Positions 1 to 7,382 of a stretch of 62,326 nt of DNA are shown here, piece after piece. The notes under the pieces are model-generated. The model had not been told where the DNA came from. It saw only the letters and a list, made by a program, of their open reading frames with translations, and did not search any database. This DNA is from Acetobacteraceae bacterium (GTDB taxonomy: Bacteria > Pseudomonadota > Alphaproteobacteria > Acetobacterales > Acetobacteraceae), in NCBI GenBank assembly GCA_003151425.1, contig PLXO01000250.1, forward strand, positions 13,377 to 75,702, given 5' to 3'. Position numbers and translations under genes: made by a program. Position 1 is the first letter of the stretch; each line of letters begins with the position of its first letter.

Positions 1-2
1 AC

Positions 3-485
3 GCGCCGGCGCTGGCGCAGGCGGATGTCGGCGTGGCGATGAATACCGGCACCATGGCGGCGCGCGAAGCCGGCAACATGGTCGATCTGGACAGCGATCC
101 GACCAAGCTGATCGAGATCGTCGAGATCGGCAAGCAGTTGCTGATGACCCGCGGCGCGCTGACCACGTTCTCCATTGCCAACGACGTGGCAAAATATTTC
201 GCCATGATCCCGGCGATGTTCATCGCGTTCTATCCGCAGCTTGCCGCGCTGAACGTCATGCAACTGGGCACCCCGCAGAGCGCGATCCTGTCGGCGATCA
301 TCTTCAATGCGCTGATCATCGTCGTGCTGATCCCGCTGGCGCTGCGCGGCGTGGCCTACCGGCCGATCGGCGCCGCGGCGATCCTGCGACGCAACCTGCT
401 GCTTTACGGCCTTGGCGGCATCGCAGTGCCGTTCGTCGGCATCAAGCTGATCGACATGTTCGTTACCGCCGTCGGCCTGGCCTGA
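3..485 (+). CDS. kdpB: Potassium-transporting P-type ATPase subunit B, C-terminal part (5' end outside window)
   Basis: This is the last 160 residues of KdpB, the catalytic subunit of the high-affinity potassium uptake pump KdpFABC in the inner membrane. The frame is open from the window edge and starts with the [14 protein letters not shown] stretch that follows the phosphorylation-domain hinge motif in KdpB. Next come the conserved [17 protein letters not shown] segment and three hydrophobic helices (roughly window residues 60-82, 90-110 and 130-152). The stop lies 12 bp before kdpC, so both belong to one operon. The catalytic Asp of the P-type ATPase lies upstream of the window and cannot be checked. 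The family assignment is secure. Confidence 0.96.
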   Translation, partial: APALAQADVGVAMNTGTMAAREAGNMVDLDSDPTKLIEIVEIGKQLLMTRGALTTFSIANDVAKYFAMIPAMFIAFYPQLAALNVMQLGTPQSAILSAIIFNALIIVVLIPLALRGVAYRPIGAAAILRRNLLLYGLGGIAVPFVGIKLIDMFVTAVGLA

Positions 486-497
486 GGACACACGACA

Positions 498-1100
498 ATG
501 ATGAAGCACATTCGACCCGCCATTGTGATGATCGTCTGCATGACGTTGATCACCGGCTTGGCCTATCCGCTGGCGATGACCGGCATCGCCCAAGTGCTGT
601 TCCCCTGGCAGGCCAATGGCAGCCTGGTCAGCAAGGACGGCAAGGTGATCGGCTCGGCGCTGATCGGCCAGAATTTTGCCGCGGAGAAGTACTTTCACCC
701 GCGGCCGTCGGCGACCACCGAGCCTGATCCGAAGGATGCGACGAAGACCGTTCCGGTGCCGTATGCCGCGGATAACTCCAGCGGATCCAATTTTGGTCCG
801 ACCCAGAAGGACCTGATCGATCGGGTGAAGGGCGACGCCGAGACGCTGGCCAAGGAGAATCCCGGCACGCCGATCCCGGTGGATCTGGTGACCACGTCAG
901 CGAGCGGACTCGACCCCGACATCACGCCGGCCGGGGCGCTGTTCCAGGTGCCGCGCGTCGCCAAGGCACGCGGCCTGCCGCTGGATCAGGTGCGCGCGCT
1001 GGTCGAGGCGCATGTCCAGGGCCGCACCCTCGGTGTGCTGGGCGAGCCGCACGTGAACGTGCTGGCGCTGAACCTGGCGCTGGACGCCGCCGGCAAGTAG
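498..1100 (+). CDS. kdpC: Potassium-transporting ATPase subunit C
   Basis: KdpC (200 aa) is the small membrane-anchored subunit of the KdpFABC potassium pump and is thought to assist ATP binding or complex assembly with KdpB. The sequence shows a single N-terminal hydrophobic helix at residues 8-33, the conserved FHPRPS motif at 66-71 and a typical KdpC C-terminus ([16 protein letters not shown], then [16 protein letters not shown]). Length matches the family. It follows kdpB by 12 bp. No kdpD/kdpE sensor genes follow, since the next gene is an unrelated glutathione transferase on the other strand, so any Kdp regulator must lie elsewhere. Confidence 0.97.
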   Translation: MMKHIRPAIVMIVCMTLITGLAYPLAMTGIAQVLFPWQANGSLVSKDGKVIGSALIGQNFAAEKYFHPRPSATTEPDPKDATKTVPVPYAADNSSGSNFGPTQKDLIDRVKGDAETLAKENPGTPIPVDLVTTSASGLDPDITPAGALFQVPRVAKARGLPLDQVRALVEAHVQGRTLGVLGEPHVNVLALNLALDAAGK

Positions 1101-1211
1101 CGCCAGCCCGCCGTGGCATCGCCTCGGGCTCCGAGGGCGTATCGAAGGCAACCAGGTCGCCCGGACCTGGGTGATGCCGCCGTCGGCCTGCTACGGGGCG
1201 GTCCCCGACCT

Positions 1212-1850
1212 TCAGCCGCGGCCAGGGATCGGCGGCGGTTCGGTTTCCCTGGCGCTCGGCCGCGCGCTGACGCGATCGTACCAGGCGGCGACGTTCGGCG
1301 AGGCCTTCAGCATCTCCGCGCTCTCCGGCATGCGCGCCATGTAGTACATCGTCGGCAGCAGGAAGGCGTCTGCCAAGGTGAAGGCATCGCCGGTGAGATA
1401 CGGGTGGGCGGCCAGCGTCTTGTCCAGCACCGCGAAGTGCTGGCGCATCGCCGGCAGCGTGGCCTCGATCAACGCGCGGTCCGGCGCGCCGTCCGGCAGG
1501 CCGGAGAAAAAGTAGGCCAGCAGATACTTGCGGACCAGCACCGGATCGATCGTGGTGTTGTGCAGCGAGATCCACTGTTCGGTGCGGGCCGCCGCCACCG
1601 GATCGCGCGGGGCCAGCGGCGGGCCGTCGAACGCATGGTCGATATAGGCGCAGATCGCTGAGGACTCGCACAGCGACACATCGCCGTGACGCATCACCGG
1701 GATCTTGCCGAACGGATGGATCGCATCCACCTCCGGCGTGTGTGGGCGCGCCGGCGTGAGCGTGTAGGGGACGCCTTTCTCGTGGCAGGCAATGCGCGTG
1801 ACGCGCACGAAGTTGCTCTGCGGGGCGCCGATAATCTCGAGCGTGGGCAT
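1212..1850 (-). CDS. Glutathione S-transferase family protein
   Basis: A 212-aa cytosolic GST-fold protein. The N-terminal thioredoxin-like domain (residues 1-78) carries the cis-proline in KIPV (about 50-53) and the glutathione-binding ESSAI motif (about 62-66). The all-helical C-terminal domain follows, with the TGDAFTLADAFLLP N-capping region. The chosen ATG at 1850 has GGAGA a few bases upstream; the frame extends nine codons further, but that part is Pro/Gln-rich and lacks a ribosome site. The gene diverges from the aldo/keto reductase at 1932, so the 80-bp gap probably holds both promoters. GST class and substrate cannot be told from sequence; a detoxification or isomerase role is possible. 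Confidence 0.9.
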   Translation of the reverse strand: MPTLEIIGAPQSNFVRVTRIACHEKGVPYTLTPARPHTPEVDAIHPFGKIPVMRHGDVSLCESSAICAYIDHAFDGPPLAPRDPVAAARTEQWISLHNTTIDPVLVRKYLLAYFFSGLPDGAPDRALIEATLPAMRQHFAVLDKTLAAHPYLTGDAFTLADAFLLPTMYYMARMPESAEMLKASPNVAAWYDRVSARPSARETEPPPIPGRG

Positions 1851-1931
1851 GGCGGTCTCCTGCGGGGGGGGCGGCAAGCGACGATGCTAGTGCGATGACG
1901 CAATGGACGACAAGTACTGAAGGAGACCACC

Positions 1932-2921
1932 ATGCACACCACCCAGCTCGGCACGACCGGCCCCGTGGTTTCGGCGATTGGCCTCGGCTGCATGGGGATG
2001 TCCGGCATCTACGGTCCGGCGGCCGAGGACGAAAGCATCGCCACCATCCGTGCGGCATTGGATGCCGGGGTGACGCTGCTGGACACTGGCGATTTCTACG
2101 GCGTCGGCCACAACGAGCTGCTGCTGCGCGAGGCGCTGCGCGGGCGGCGGCGGGAGGATGCCGTGTTGTCGGTGAAGTTCGGCGCCTTGCGCGCGCCGGG
2201 CGGCGGCTGGGGCGGCGTGGACACGCGTCCGGCGGCGCTGCGCAGCTTTCTCGCTTACACGTTGCAGCGGCTGGGCACCGATTATGTCGACATCTACCGT
2301 CCGGCGCGGCTCGACCCGGCGGTGCCGATCGAGGACACCGTGGGCGCCATCGCCGAGCTGGTGCAGGCCGGTTACGTGCGCCATATCGGCCTGTCCGAGG
2401 TCGGTGCCGATACCATACGGCGGGCCCATGCGGTGCATCCAATCGCCGACGTGCAATTGGAATACTCGCTGATGAGCCGCGGCATCGAGGCCGCGATCCT
2501 GCCAACCTGCCGCGCGCTGGGGATTGGCGTGACCGCCTATGGCGTGCTGTCGCGCGGCCTGCTGGGCGGCCAGGTGCCCGACGCCGGCGCCGCCGACATC
2601 AGGGCGGCGCGCATGCCGCGGTTCCAGGGCGAGAACCTGACCCGCAATCTCGGATTGGTCGTGGCACTGCGGCAGGTTGCGGGCGCGCGTGGGGTCAGTG
2701 CCGCACAATTGGCCATCGCCTGGGTCGCCTCGCGCGGGACGGATATCGTTCCGCTGGTGGGCACGACCAACCGCGCGCGACTGGCCGAGGCGATCGCCGC
2801 CGCGTCGTTGCCGCTCGACGCCACGGAACTGGCGGAAATCGAGGCCGCCGTGCCGCAAGGGCAAGTCGTCGGCGCGCGCTACGACGCGGCACAGATGGCG
2901 CATCTGGACAGCGAGAGGTAG
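1932..2921 (+). CDS. Aldo/keto reductase with an altered catalytic-His region
   Basis: A 329-aa NADPH-dependent aldo/keto reductase of the AKR13-like group (MGMSGIYG near residue 21, Asp51/Tyr56 in DTGDFYG, Lys82 in VKFG). These supply three members of the family's Asp-Tyr-Lys-His tetrad. In relatives the fourth residue sits in YYQHRVDP; here the equivalent segment reads YRPARLDP, so the usual His is absent. The NADPH-binding end (VPLVGTTNRARLAEA) is intact. The ribosome site AGGAGA lies 6 bp upstream. The gene diverges from the GST gene, which would fit a joint response to electrophiles, but this is only inference. The substrate is unknown. Confidence 0.9.
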   Translation: MHTTQLGTTGPVVSAIGLGCMGMSGIYGPAAEDESIATIRAALDAGVTLLDTGDFYGVGHNELLLREALRGRRREDAVLSVKFGALRAPGGGWGGVDTRPAALRSFLAYTLQRLGTDYVDIYRPARLDPAVPIEDTVGAIAELVQAGYVRHIGLSEVGADTIRRAHAVHPIADVQLEYSLMSRGIEAAILPTCRALGIGVTAYGVLSRGLLGGQVPDAGAADIRAARMPRFQGENLTRNLGLVVALRQVAGARGVSAAQLAIAWVASRGTDIVPLVGTTNRARLAEAIAAASLPLDATELAEIEAAVPQGQVVGARYDAAQMAHLDSER

Positions 2922-2944
2922 CGCGGGCGGAGACGGACGAGGTT

Positions 2945-3002
2945 GAGTACACCTCTCCCGCGCTCTTCGGGCTTGGGCCGCGAAGAGCGCGGGAGTGTAC
3001 TC
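2945..3002. repeat. Long palindromic intergenic repeat (hairpin)
   Basis: Arms 2945-2969 and 2981-3002 are complementary apart from a 2-3 nt bulge in the left arm, with a loop of about 11 nt reading ggcttgggcc. The ctcccgcgctcttcg arm resembles repeats at 38824-39005 and 46369-46397, so this belongs to a dispersed repeat family. The outer end overlaps the first two bases of the transglutaminase remnant at 3001. It may also act as a terminator for the upstream reductase, but there is no T-tract. Confidence 0.8.
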
Positions 3003-3071
3003 AGACCGCCTCCAGATCGTCGCTCACCGACAGCTTGTGCGACCCACCCCCCAGCAGCACGCCGCACACCG
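3001..3071 (-). pseudogene. Duplicated 3' end of a transglutaminase gene (23 codons plus stop)
   Basis: This block matches 8706-8776, the last codons and TGA of the transglutaminase gene, at 67 of 71 positions by eye, with 43 identical bases in a row. Read on the minus strand it encodes PVCGVLLGGGSHKL..., against PVRGVLLGGGSHKL... in the intact gene. The match begins exactly at the stop codon and does not continue outside. No other part of the gene is present here. It is either an attachment-site-like duplication bounding the 3-8.7 kb segment or the residue of a deleted paralogue. Confidence 0.85.
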
Positions 3072-3086
3072 GTGGTGGCGATGCAC

Positions 3087-3118
3087 TTGACAAATGTTGA
3101 CAAATTTGCCACCATAGC
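3087..3118 (+). promoter_or_regulatory. Candidate promoter/operator of the toxin-antitoxin operon
   Basis: Two direct copies of TTGACAAAT lie 10 bp apart (from 3087 and from 3097), a short distance upstream of the toxin start. TTGACA matches the -35 consensus, but no good -10 element stands at ideal spacing (CATAGC at 3113 is the nearest). The repeated half-site also suits binding by the XRE antitoxin, which would make the operon autoregulated. This is a guess from position and pattern. Confidence 0.4.
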
Positions 3119-3122
3119 GACG

Positions 3123-3470
3123 GTGATAAGAAACACGCGCTCGATCCAATGGATGAAGGCGGCCCGGAAGGACCTCGAGGACTTCCCGCAAGGCGCGCGC
3201 GACGATCTGCTCGATGCTCTGACGGCCGTCGCCGAAGGCGGCCATCCGTCGATCGCCAAGCCGCTCACCGGCCTTGGTTCCGGCGTGATGGAGTTGGCCT
3301 TGCGCCACCGCGGCGACGCGTTCCGAGTGGTCTATGCGCTCCAGATTGGCGCGGATATCTGGGTGATCCACGCCTTCCAGAAGAAATCGAAATCGGGGAT
3401 CGCGACACCCCGGCAGGAAATCGATGTCGTGCGGGATCGTCTCAAGCGGCTGAAGGAGATAGTGCGATGA
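3123..3470 (+). CDS. RelE/HigB-type toxin (phage Gp49-like family)
   Basis: A 115-aa protein of the Gp49-like HigB/RelE toxin family, expected to cleave mRNA at the ribosome when free of antitoxin. Diagnostic parts are WMKAARKDLEDFP near the N-terminus, RHRGDAFRVVYAL in the core strand and the very conserved AFQKKSKSGIATP followed by EIDVVRDRLK. I chose the GTG at 3123 because the frame upstream overlaps the TTGACA repeats and is not conserved in the family; an ATG at 3081 in the same frame is the alternative. The stop overlaps the antitoxin start (ATGA), the usual toxin-first order of this module type. Confidence 0.9.
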   Translation: MIRNTRSIQWMKAARKDLEDFPQGARDDLLDALTAVAEGGHPSIAKPLTGLGSGVMELALRHRGDAFRVVYALQIGADIWVIHAFQKKSKSGIATPRQEIDVVRDRLKRLKEIVR

Positions 3471-3805
3471 ACGATGAATCGAGTGAGACCGTGCGCGGCA
3501 GCGGGAACGTGTTCCGTGATTTCGGGTATGTGGACGCGGACGTGCGACAGGCCAAGGCGCTGATGGGCACACAGATCATGCATATCCTCGATGCGGAAGG
3601 GCTGTCGACCCGCCAGGCCGAGGCCCGCACCGGCGTCTCGCACAGCGAGTTTTCCCGCATCCGGCAGGCGAAGTTCAGCCGCTTCACCATCGACCGGCTG
3701 ATGGCCATTCTTGCGTTGCTTGGGCAGGAGGTGGAGTTGTCCGTCTCTGTGCGCCCGCGCGTTAATCGCGAGCCCAGTATGACGGCGCCGCATCCGACGC
3801 CATGA
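3467..3805 (+). CDS. XRE-family antitoxin partner of the Gp49-like toxin
   Basis: A 112-aa helix-turn-helix protein expected to neutralise the upstream toxin and repress the operon. The HTH spans about residues 45-75 (GLSTRQAEARTGVSHSEFSRI), followed by FTIDRLMAILALLGQEVELSV, as in the XRE antitoxins that accompany Gp49-like toxins. The start ATG overlaps the toxin stop by 4 nt and its own stop overlaps the next start, so translation is probably coupled. The Pro-rich tail after residue 95 is not part of the usual domain. Confidence 0.9.
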   Translation: MNDESSETVRGSGNVFRDFGYVDADVRQAKALMGTQIMHILDAEGLSTRQAEARTGVSHSEFSRIRQAKFSRFTIDRLMAILALLGQEVELSVSVRPRVNREPSMTAPHPTP

Positions 3806-4086
3806 GCTATTCGGCAAAACACCGGGACCAGATGATGATCCGCCCGATCCATACCAGGGCCGATCATGCGGCGGCGCTCGCCCGGATCGAGGCGCTGTGG
3901 CAGGCCCGGCCCGGCACGCCGGCGCACGACGAGCTCGAAGTGCTCGGCATTCTCGTGGCGGCGTACGAGGATCGGCACTGGCCGATCCTGCCGCCCGATC
4001 CCGTGGACGCCGCCGCGTGTTCGGAAGAGACCTACCATGGTACCCACCACGACCCGGTGAGAAGAATAAGGAGGCGAGGGAGCTAA
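3802..4086 (+). pseudogene. Truncated HigA-like antitoxin (N-terminal half only)
   Basis: Residues 11-70 (MIRPIHTRADHAAALARIE, then YEDRHWPILPPDPVDA) match the N-terminal region of the HTH antitoxin family COG5499 (HigA-like). In intact members this is followed at once by a helix-turn-helix, but here the frame continues with about 25 unrelated residues and stops. The DNA-binding part is therefore missing, probably lost by recombination near 4014. The frame overlaps its neighbours at both ends (ATGA and TAATG), so a shortened 94-aa protein may still be made. No matching HigB toxin is adjacent. Confidence 0.7.
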
Positions 4087-4550
4087 TGCCTTGGCCGTTT
4101 CGCTCGAAAACACCTGCTCATGCCAGCTTTTCGGTTGGCTCATACAGGCTCGACGCCCGGCTTGAAGACCTGACGAGTTTAGTCGAATTTTCGGCGGAAG
4201 AATACGTGGCAATGAGAAGGCAGTTCAAGGGAGAGAGAAGCTATAACACTCCGCCCGTGCAATTCTTGGGCCGCCCGTGGGGGATCATGCTTCAAACAGT
4301 GAACGGTCAGATATGCAAGATTGCGCCTCACATTGAACTAATTTCGAAAGGAGACGCGAATCACATCGCAATGGAGGTATTGCAATTCTGTATGAGGCAA
4401 TTGGGAAAACCGGCTGAACAAAAGACCGGCCTTTTTATATGGGATACAACTGACGGCAATGTCATCTTGCAGACCGCGGAAACCGTGGAGGGGCTGGCCA
4501 TCAATCTTTTTCTTACCTCTAGCTCTGTGCGAAAATTTGAGCGGCTGTGA
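4086..4550 (+). CDS. Hypothetical protein, last gene of the toxin-antitoxin operon
   Basis: I do not recognise this 154-aa soluble protein. It has no signal peptide or membrane helix; the sequence looks like a mixed alpha/beta fold (IMLQTVNGQICKIAPHIEL, LFIWDTTDGNVILQTAE). The ATG overlaps the preceding stop (TAATG), so it is likely translated from the same transcript as the toxin-antitoxin genes. Base composition falls noticeably here compared with the genes around the segment, and codon use is less GC-biased, which suggests acquisition by transfer. Function unknown. Confidence 0.65.
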   Translation: MPWPFRSKTPAHASFSVGSYRLDARLEDLTSLVEFSAEEYVAMRRQFKGERSYNTPPVQFLGRPWGIMLQTVNGQICKIAPHIELISKGDANHIAMEVLQFCMRQLGKPAEQKTGLFIWDTTDGNVILQTAETVEGLAINLFLTSSSVRKFERL

Positions 4551-4590
4551 CACGCGCGAAGCGCGGTATGACTGACGTTAACCACACGGT

Positions 4591-4690
4591 GCAGCCGGAC
4601 ACGGCGATGACCGTCAAGGGATGGGACCTGCGGTGGCAACACGGCGGCCCTTTCTGTCACTGCACTCCCTACTCAGCCCTCAGGTCAAAA
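4591..4690 (+). repeat. Imperfect ~100-bp direct repeat, copy 1
   Basis: This segment aligns by eye with 5428-5526. Shared blocks include ggtgcagccgg, accgt(c/t)aagg, the stretch around acgcggcgg and the closing ggtcaaaat. It lies between the gene at 4086 and the 3' end of the minus-strand gene at 4680. No protein of its own can be argued convincingly. It may mark the joint of an inserted gene block. Confidence 0.5.
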
Positions 4691-5153
4691 TCTCCGGGGG
4701 GATTGGGCTTCCATATAACGGGTCAGCTTGTGCCGACCTACGCACCCACATGCGACGTAGACCGGACATTTTCGCCGCGTCAGTCATCCCCCATTTGAGT
4801 ATGTCGATAAGAAGCTGACCGTCCGCCAAACGCGCTGAATTAGAGGCGCCGTCGCGAATTGTAACGATCATGTTTTGTAGAAAATCCAATTTCAAGATAG
4901 CCTGTTGTGCTTTGATCATCAATTCTCCGTGTCCTACTAACATACTCTTCAAAAGTCCTCTTGGGCCGCCCTGATTCTCCACGTCAATACCTACTCCCAT
5001 GCATCTATACACAGTAACCCAGACGACTGCCGCCACCTCGTCCGGCAAGTCACGAAGACTGCCGAGCCTGTCCAAAATCCACTTGATCGAACGTCGCGAT
5101 GCCTCTTCGTCGCTCATGATCGTATCGTGTAGTCGTCCCCCCGCGTCATCCAT
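4680..5153 (-). CDS. Hypothetical helical protein
   Basis: I do not recognise this 157-aa protein. It looks soluble and mainly helical (SRRSIKWILDRLGSLRDLP, GELMIKAQQAILKLDFLQNM) and has no clear motif. I chose the ATG at 5153; an internal ATG at 5117 (MSDEEASRR) is also possible. Base composition is lower in GC than the flanking chromosome, like the other unknown genes of this segment. The final 11 bp overlap the repeat at 4591-4690. Function unknown. Confidence 0.6.
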   Translation of the reverse strand: MDDAGGRLHDTIMSDEEASRRSIKWILDRLGSLRDLPDEVAAVVWVTVYRCMGVGIDVENQGGPRGLLKSMLVGHGELMIKAQQAILKLDFLQNMIVTIRDGASNSARLADGQLLIDILKWGMTDAAKMSGLRRMWVRRSAQADPLYGSPIPPEILT

Positions 5154-5156
5154 CAC

Positions 5157-5427
5157 ATTGCCCCAGCTATGCCGCCAGCCTCGAAACGTGCATCGCTATC
5201 ATCCTAGCCCGGCGCGGTCATGCTCAGCAACTTGGGCAGTGCGGTCGCTCAGGAAGGGCAGGAAGCGTGTCCCGGCACAGGCGTGGTGGTCAACACGTCT
5301 AGCGTCGGGCACGGTCACCACGGCGCACGGTGGGCGGGCGTGCGTTGCCATCGTCGCCGCAGTGGCAGCGGGCCACATTAGCCGCGCTGGCGCTGGGCAC
5401 CGATTCGATGTAGCGTGATGATGATCG
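5157..5427. other. Gene-free stretch with a short shared repeat
   Basis: No convincing gene was found. The GC-rich sequence has open frames on both strands, but they are His/Arg/Pro-rich with no recognisable features. A 20-bp stretch beginning cacggtcacc at about 5313 recurs at about 7750, in the other gene-poor gap of this segment. The frequency of such shared pieces suggests that the segment was assembled by recombination. Confidence 0.5.
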
Positions 5428-5526
5428 GTGCAGCCGGGGACGGTGAAACCGTTAAGGAAATGGGGTCTGCCGTGGTGACGCGGCGGGGCTTTTGTCACTT
5501 AGTTTGTCAGGCGCCAAGGTCAAAAT
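5428..5526 (+). repeat. Imperfect ~100-bp direct repeat, copy 2
   Basis: Second copy of the repeat at 4591-4690. Its final ggtcaaaat runs into the ATG at 5525 of the following gene, so the repeat could carry that gene's leader. Confidence 0.5.
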
Positions 5527-5872
5527 GGACGAAGCAACCATCCGGGCTTTCGCAGAAGTTGTCGACAAAAGCCTGCAAACGACGGGCGGAGAAGCACGAC
5601 TAAGATCGGCTCACCAATATCTTTTGCAGCAATACAGCAAAGGGTCTTTCAACAGCGAAAGAGCCTTGGAAGTTTATACGATAGCTATAGAGCGGTCGGT
5701 ATTGTCGTTTATGAGTGGAACACAAGGATTACTAGTCGAGCAGACCCTCAAAGAGGTCGGCATTACGAGGAAAATGGCGATGGAGCTTGTAGACCAGTTT
5801 AAGGAAGCGACTGGCGCAACAGATCAGAGACCAGCCCGAAGGGGATTCTTGGCAAAGATCGTAGGAAGATGA
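5525..5872 (+). CDS. Hypothetical small helical protein
   Basis: A 115-aa protein I do not recognise. It appears entirely helical (ATIRAFAEVVDKSL, RALEVYTIAIERSVLSFM, KMAMELVDQFKEATG), with no membrane segment or signal. The ATG at 5525 was chosen; the frame is open further back to a TTG at 5492, but that lies in the direct repeat. Its stop overlaps the start of the next gene (ATGA), so the two are probably a translationally coupled pair, one soluble and one membrane-bound. Low GC relative to the chromosome around it. Confidence 0.65.
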   Translation: MDEATIRAFAEVVDKSLQTTGGEARLRSAHQYLLQQYSKGSFNSERALEVYTIAIERSVLSFMSGTQGLLVEQTLKEVGITRKMAMELVDQFKEATGATDQRPARRGFLAKIVGR

Positions 5873-6432
5873 AAAATGCCACCCTGTGCTATCCTGCGAT
5901 GATGACACAGACCCACGCAGACACCGCCAAGCTCGCCAACCTTGAGAGCGTCGCCCGCATGATCGCCATGATCGCTTCTTCAGCAGTAGCTTCAGCAGTA
6001 GCTGTAGCGGCTTGGTTTGCCGTCAACTTCCTAGGCAAGCCGATCCTCGCCATCCGGGAAAAGCGGTTGGAGGCGTTGCAATTCGGGGAGCGTTACTCGC
6101 ACGTCAGCTCCCGGTCGAGTGACGAGCTGCGCGATACAGCCCTCAAATCGCTGCATGACGTGGGCAATGCGCTTCTGGCCTACAGCCGGGAGCGATCAAT
6201 TGCCACACGTCTATGGTGCTGGATTTTCCGCTACGATCTGGAGCTTGCTGCGCGCTGCCTGTTCGGGTTAGCCGAAGGTGCTAGGGGCGAATACAGCATC
6301 CCCGGGGAACAGAGAAAAAACACGCTGAACGCTCTGTATGTGAGCCTCGGTGCGACTTGGCATTTGTCGCGGCAAGAGATCGAGACCATGAACCGGGAGC
6401 TTGCGGCAGTCCGCAGGAACGAACTGACTTAG
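5869..6432 (+). CDS. Hypothetical membrane-anchored protein
   Basis: A 187-aa protein of unknown function with one strong transmembrane helix at about residues 32-58 (MIAMIASSAVASAVAVAAW, then FAVNFLG), preceded by a short polar N-terminus. The remainder is a cytosolic helical domain (ALKSLHDVGNALLAYSRER, ELAARCLFGLAEGA). It overlaps the preceding gene by ATGA. An internal ATG (codons 11-12) could be the true start. It ends 4 bp before the stop of the convergent gene at 6437. The pairing of a small soluble protein with a membrane protein inside a toxin-antitoxin-rich segment is of interest but unexplained. Confidence 0.65.
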   Translation: MKNATLCYPAMMTQTHADTAKLANLESVARMIAMIASSAVASAVAVAAWFAVNFLGKPILAIREKRLEALQFGERYSHVSSRSSDELRDTALKSLHDVGNALLAYSRERSIATRLWCWIFRYDLELAARCLFGLAEGARGEYSIPGEQRKNTLNALYVSLGATWHLSRQEIETMNRELAAVRRNELT

Positions 6433-6436
6433 CTAT

Positions 6437-7342
6437 TCACTTGGGTTCCCCCTCGTGCTCGTCACCTTCAATGAGGTAGCGAGCAAAGCCCATTGCGGCG
6501 CGGCCATCATTTCGTGGTTTAGCCACGAAATCGATATATTGCTGCCCACCGTTCATCGCTCCAAGGGTCACTGCCTGATCCTTATCCATGTGCTCCGCCA
6601 GGAACTCCGAATATCTTTCCTCACGACCCGGAAAGAGGTGGCGAAGGACTTGCCAGAGTATGGGGGCACTTACAAAGGCGTCGCTCGTATCCTGCCCAAA
6701 TGTCGTAAGGGCTGCATCTGCAAACCCGTAGATGTAGCCAATAGCTTTACGGTTGATCCGGCCGCTCTCGTCCTCAATAGGATGACTGCCAGCGGCAGCG
6801 CTCTGAACGGCTAGCAAGCCCGCTAAGGCGTCGATGAGTGTGCCTTTCTGGCTGTCTCCGAATCTAGGCCGAGAAAGGTCGCCATATTGCATGTAATGGT
6901 AATATGGCTTGTGCTCCCACCAGAGCTTCTTATCAATCTCATATATGTTGATCCCTCGCATCACGAGGTTGAGTCGATGTAGGTTCCCGAAGTGAGCCTT
7001 GAATATGTCCATCGGTATATCTTGCGCCGCCGCAGATATCATTACGCCAGCGGTCATCTCTACCTTGTTATCTTCCGTTAAAATCTTTGCTATCTTAGGA
7101 AGGGACTCTTGCACTTTCGAGCGGAAATCTGGGATTACGTGCTCGTTCGGACCGCAGTCGCCAAACCGAAAAATCCAGTTCGCCATGCCGGCCGCGATTT
7201 TCGCTGCCATGTCTGCATCACCACCGATGATCACAGTCCCGCTGTTTTTGAACAGGCCATAGAAGCCAACTTGCCAATTCTGAGCGTCACCGATCAAGCC
7301 TTCTATATATCGTTTGCGCCCGCGCTTGCCAAACCCGAACAC
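6437..7342 (-). CDS. Hypothetical protein, 301 aa
   Basis: I do not recognise this soluble protein. It has a basic N-terminus (FGKRGRKRYIEGLIGDAQNW), a glycine-rich turn GTVIIGGDADMAAKIAAGMANW near residue 35, and a C-terminal GAMNGGQQYIDF motif at about 265-276. Nothing looks like a catalytic signature I can name. The start is a GTG at 7342 with AGAAGG 6 bp upstream. It is transcribed toward the gene at 5869. An orphan antitoxin gene lies 40 bp upstream on the same strand. Base composition is lower in GC than the flanking chromosome. Confidence 0.7.
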   Translation of the reverse strand: MFGFGKRGRKRYIEGLIGDAQNWQVGFYGLFKNSGTVIIGGDADMAAKIAAGMANWIFRFGDCGPNEHVIPDFRSKVQESLPKIAKILTEDNKVEMTAGVMISAAAQDIPMDIFKAHFGNLHRLNLVMRGINIYEIDKKLWWEHKPYYHYMQYGDLSRPRFGDSQKGTLIDALAGLLAVQSAAAGSHPIEDESGRINRKAIGYIYGFADAALTTFGQDTSDAFVSAPILWQVLRHLFPGREERYSEFLAEHMDKDQAVTLGAMNGGQQYIDFVAKPRNDGRAAMGFARYLIEGDEHEGEPK

Positions 7343-7382
7343 GATCAGCCTTCTCGTCGCACAATCCGATTACGACGCGCAA

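Noticed and set aside
2945..3002. Hairpin after the aldo/keto reductase as a standard rho-independent terminator
   Set aside because: There is no T-tract on either side and related hairpins recur elsewhere, so it is better described as a dispersed repeat.
3081..3122. ATG at 3081 as start of the Gp49-like toxin
   Set aside because: It would place the TTGACA direct repeats inside the gene, and the extra 14 residues have no family match. Not fully excluded.
5199..5498. Small minus-strand frame (about 99 codons) in the accessory segment
   Set aside because: His/Pro/Arg-rich with no ribosome site, overlapping the direct repeat; treated as non-coding.
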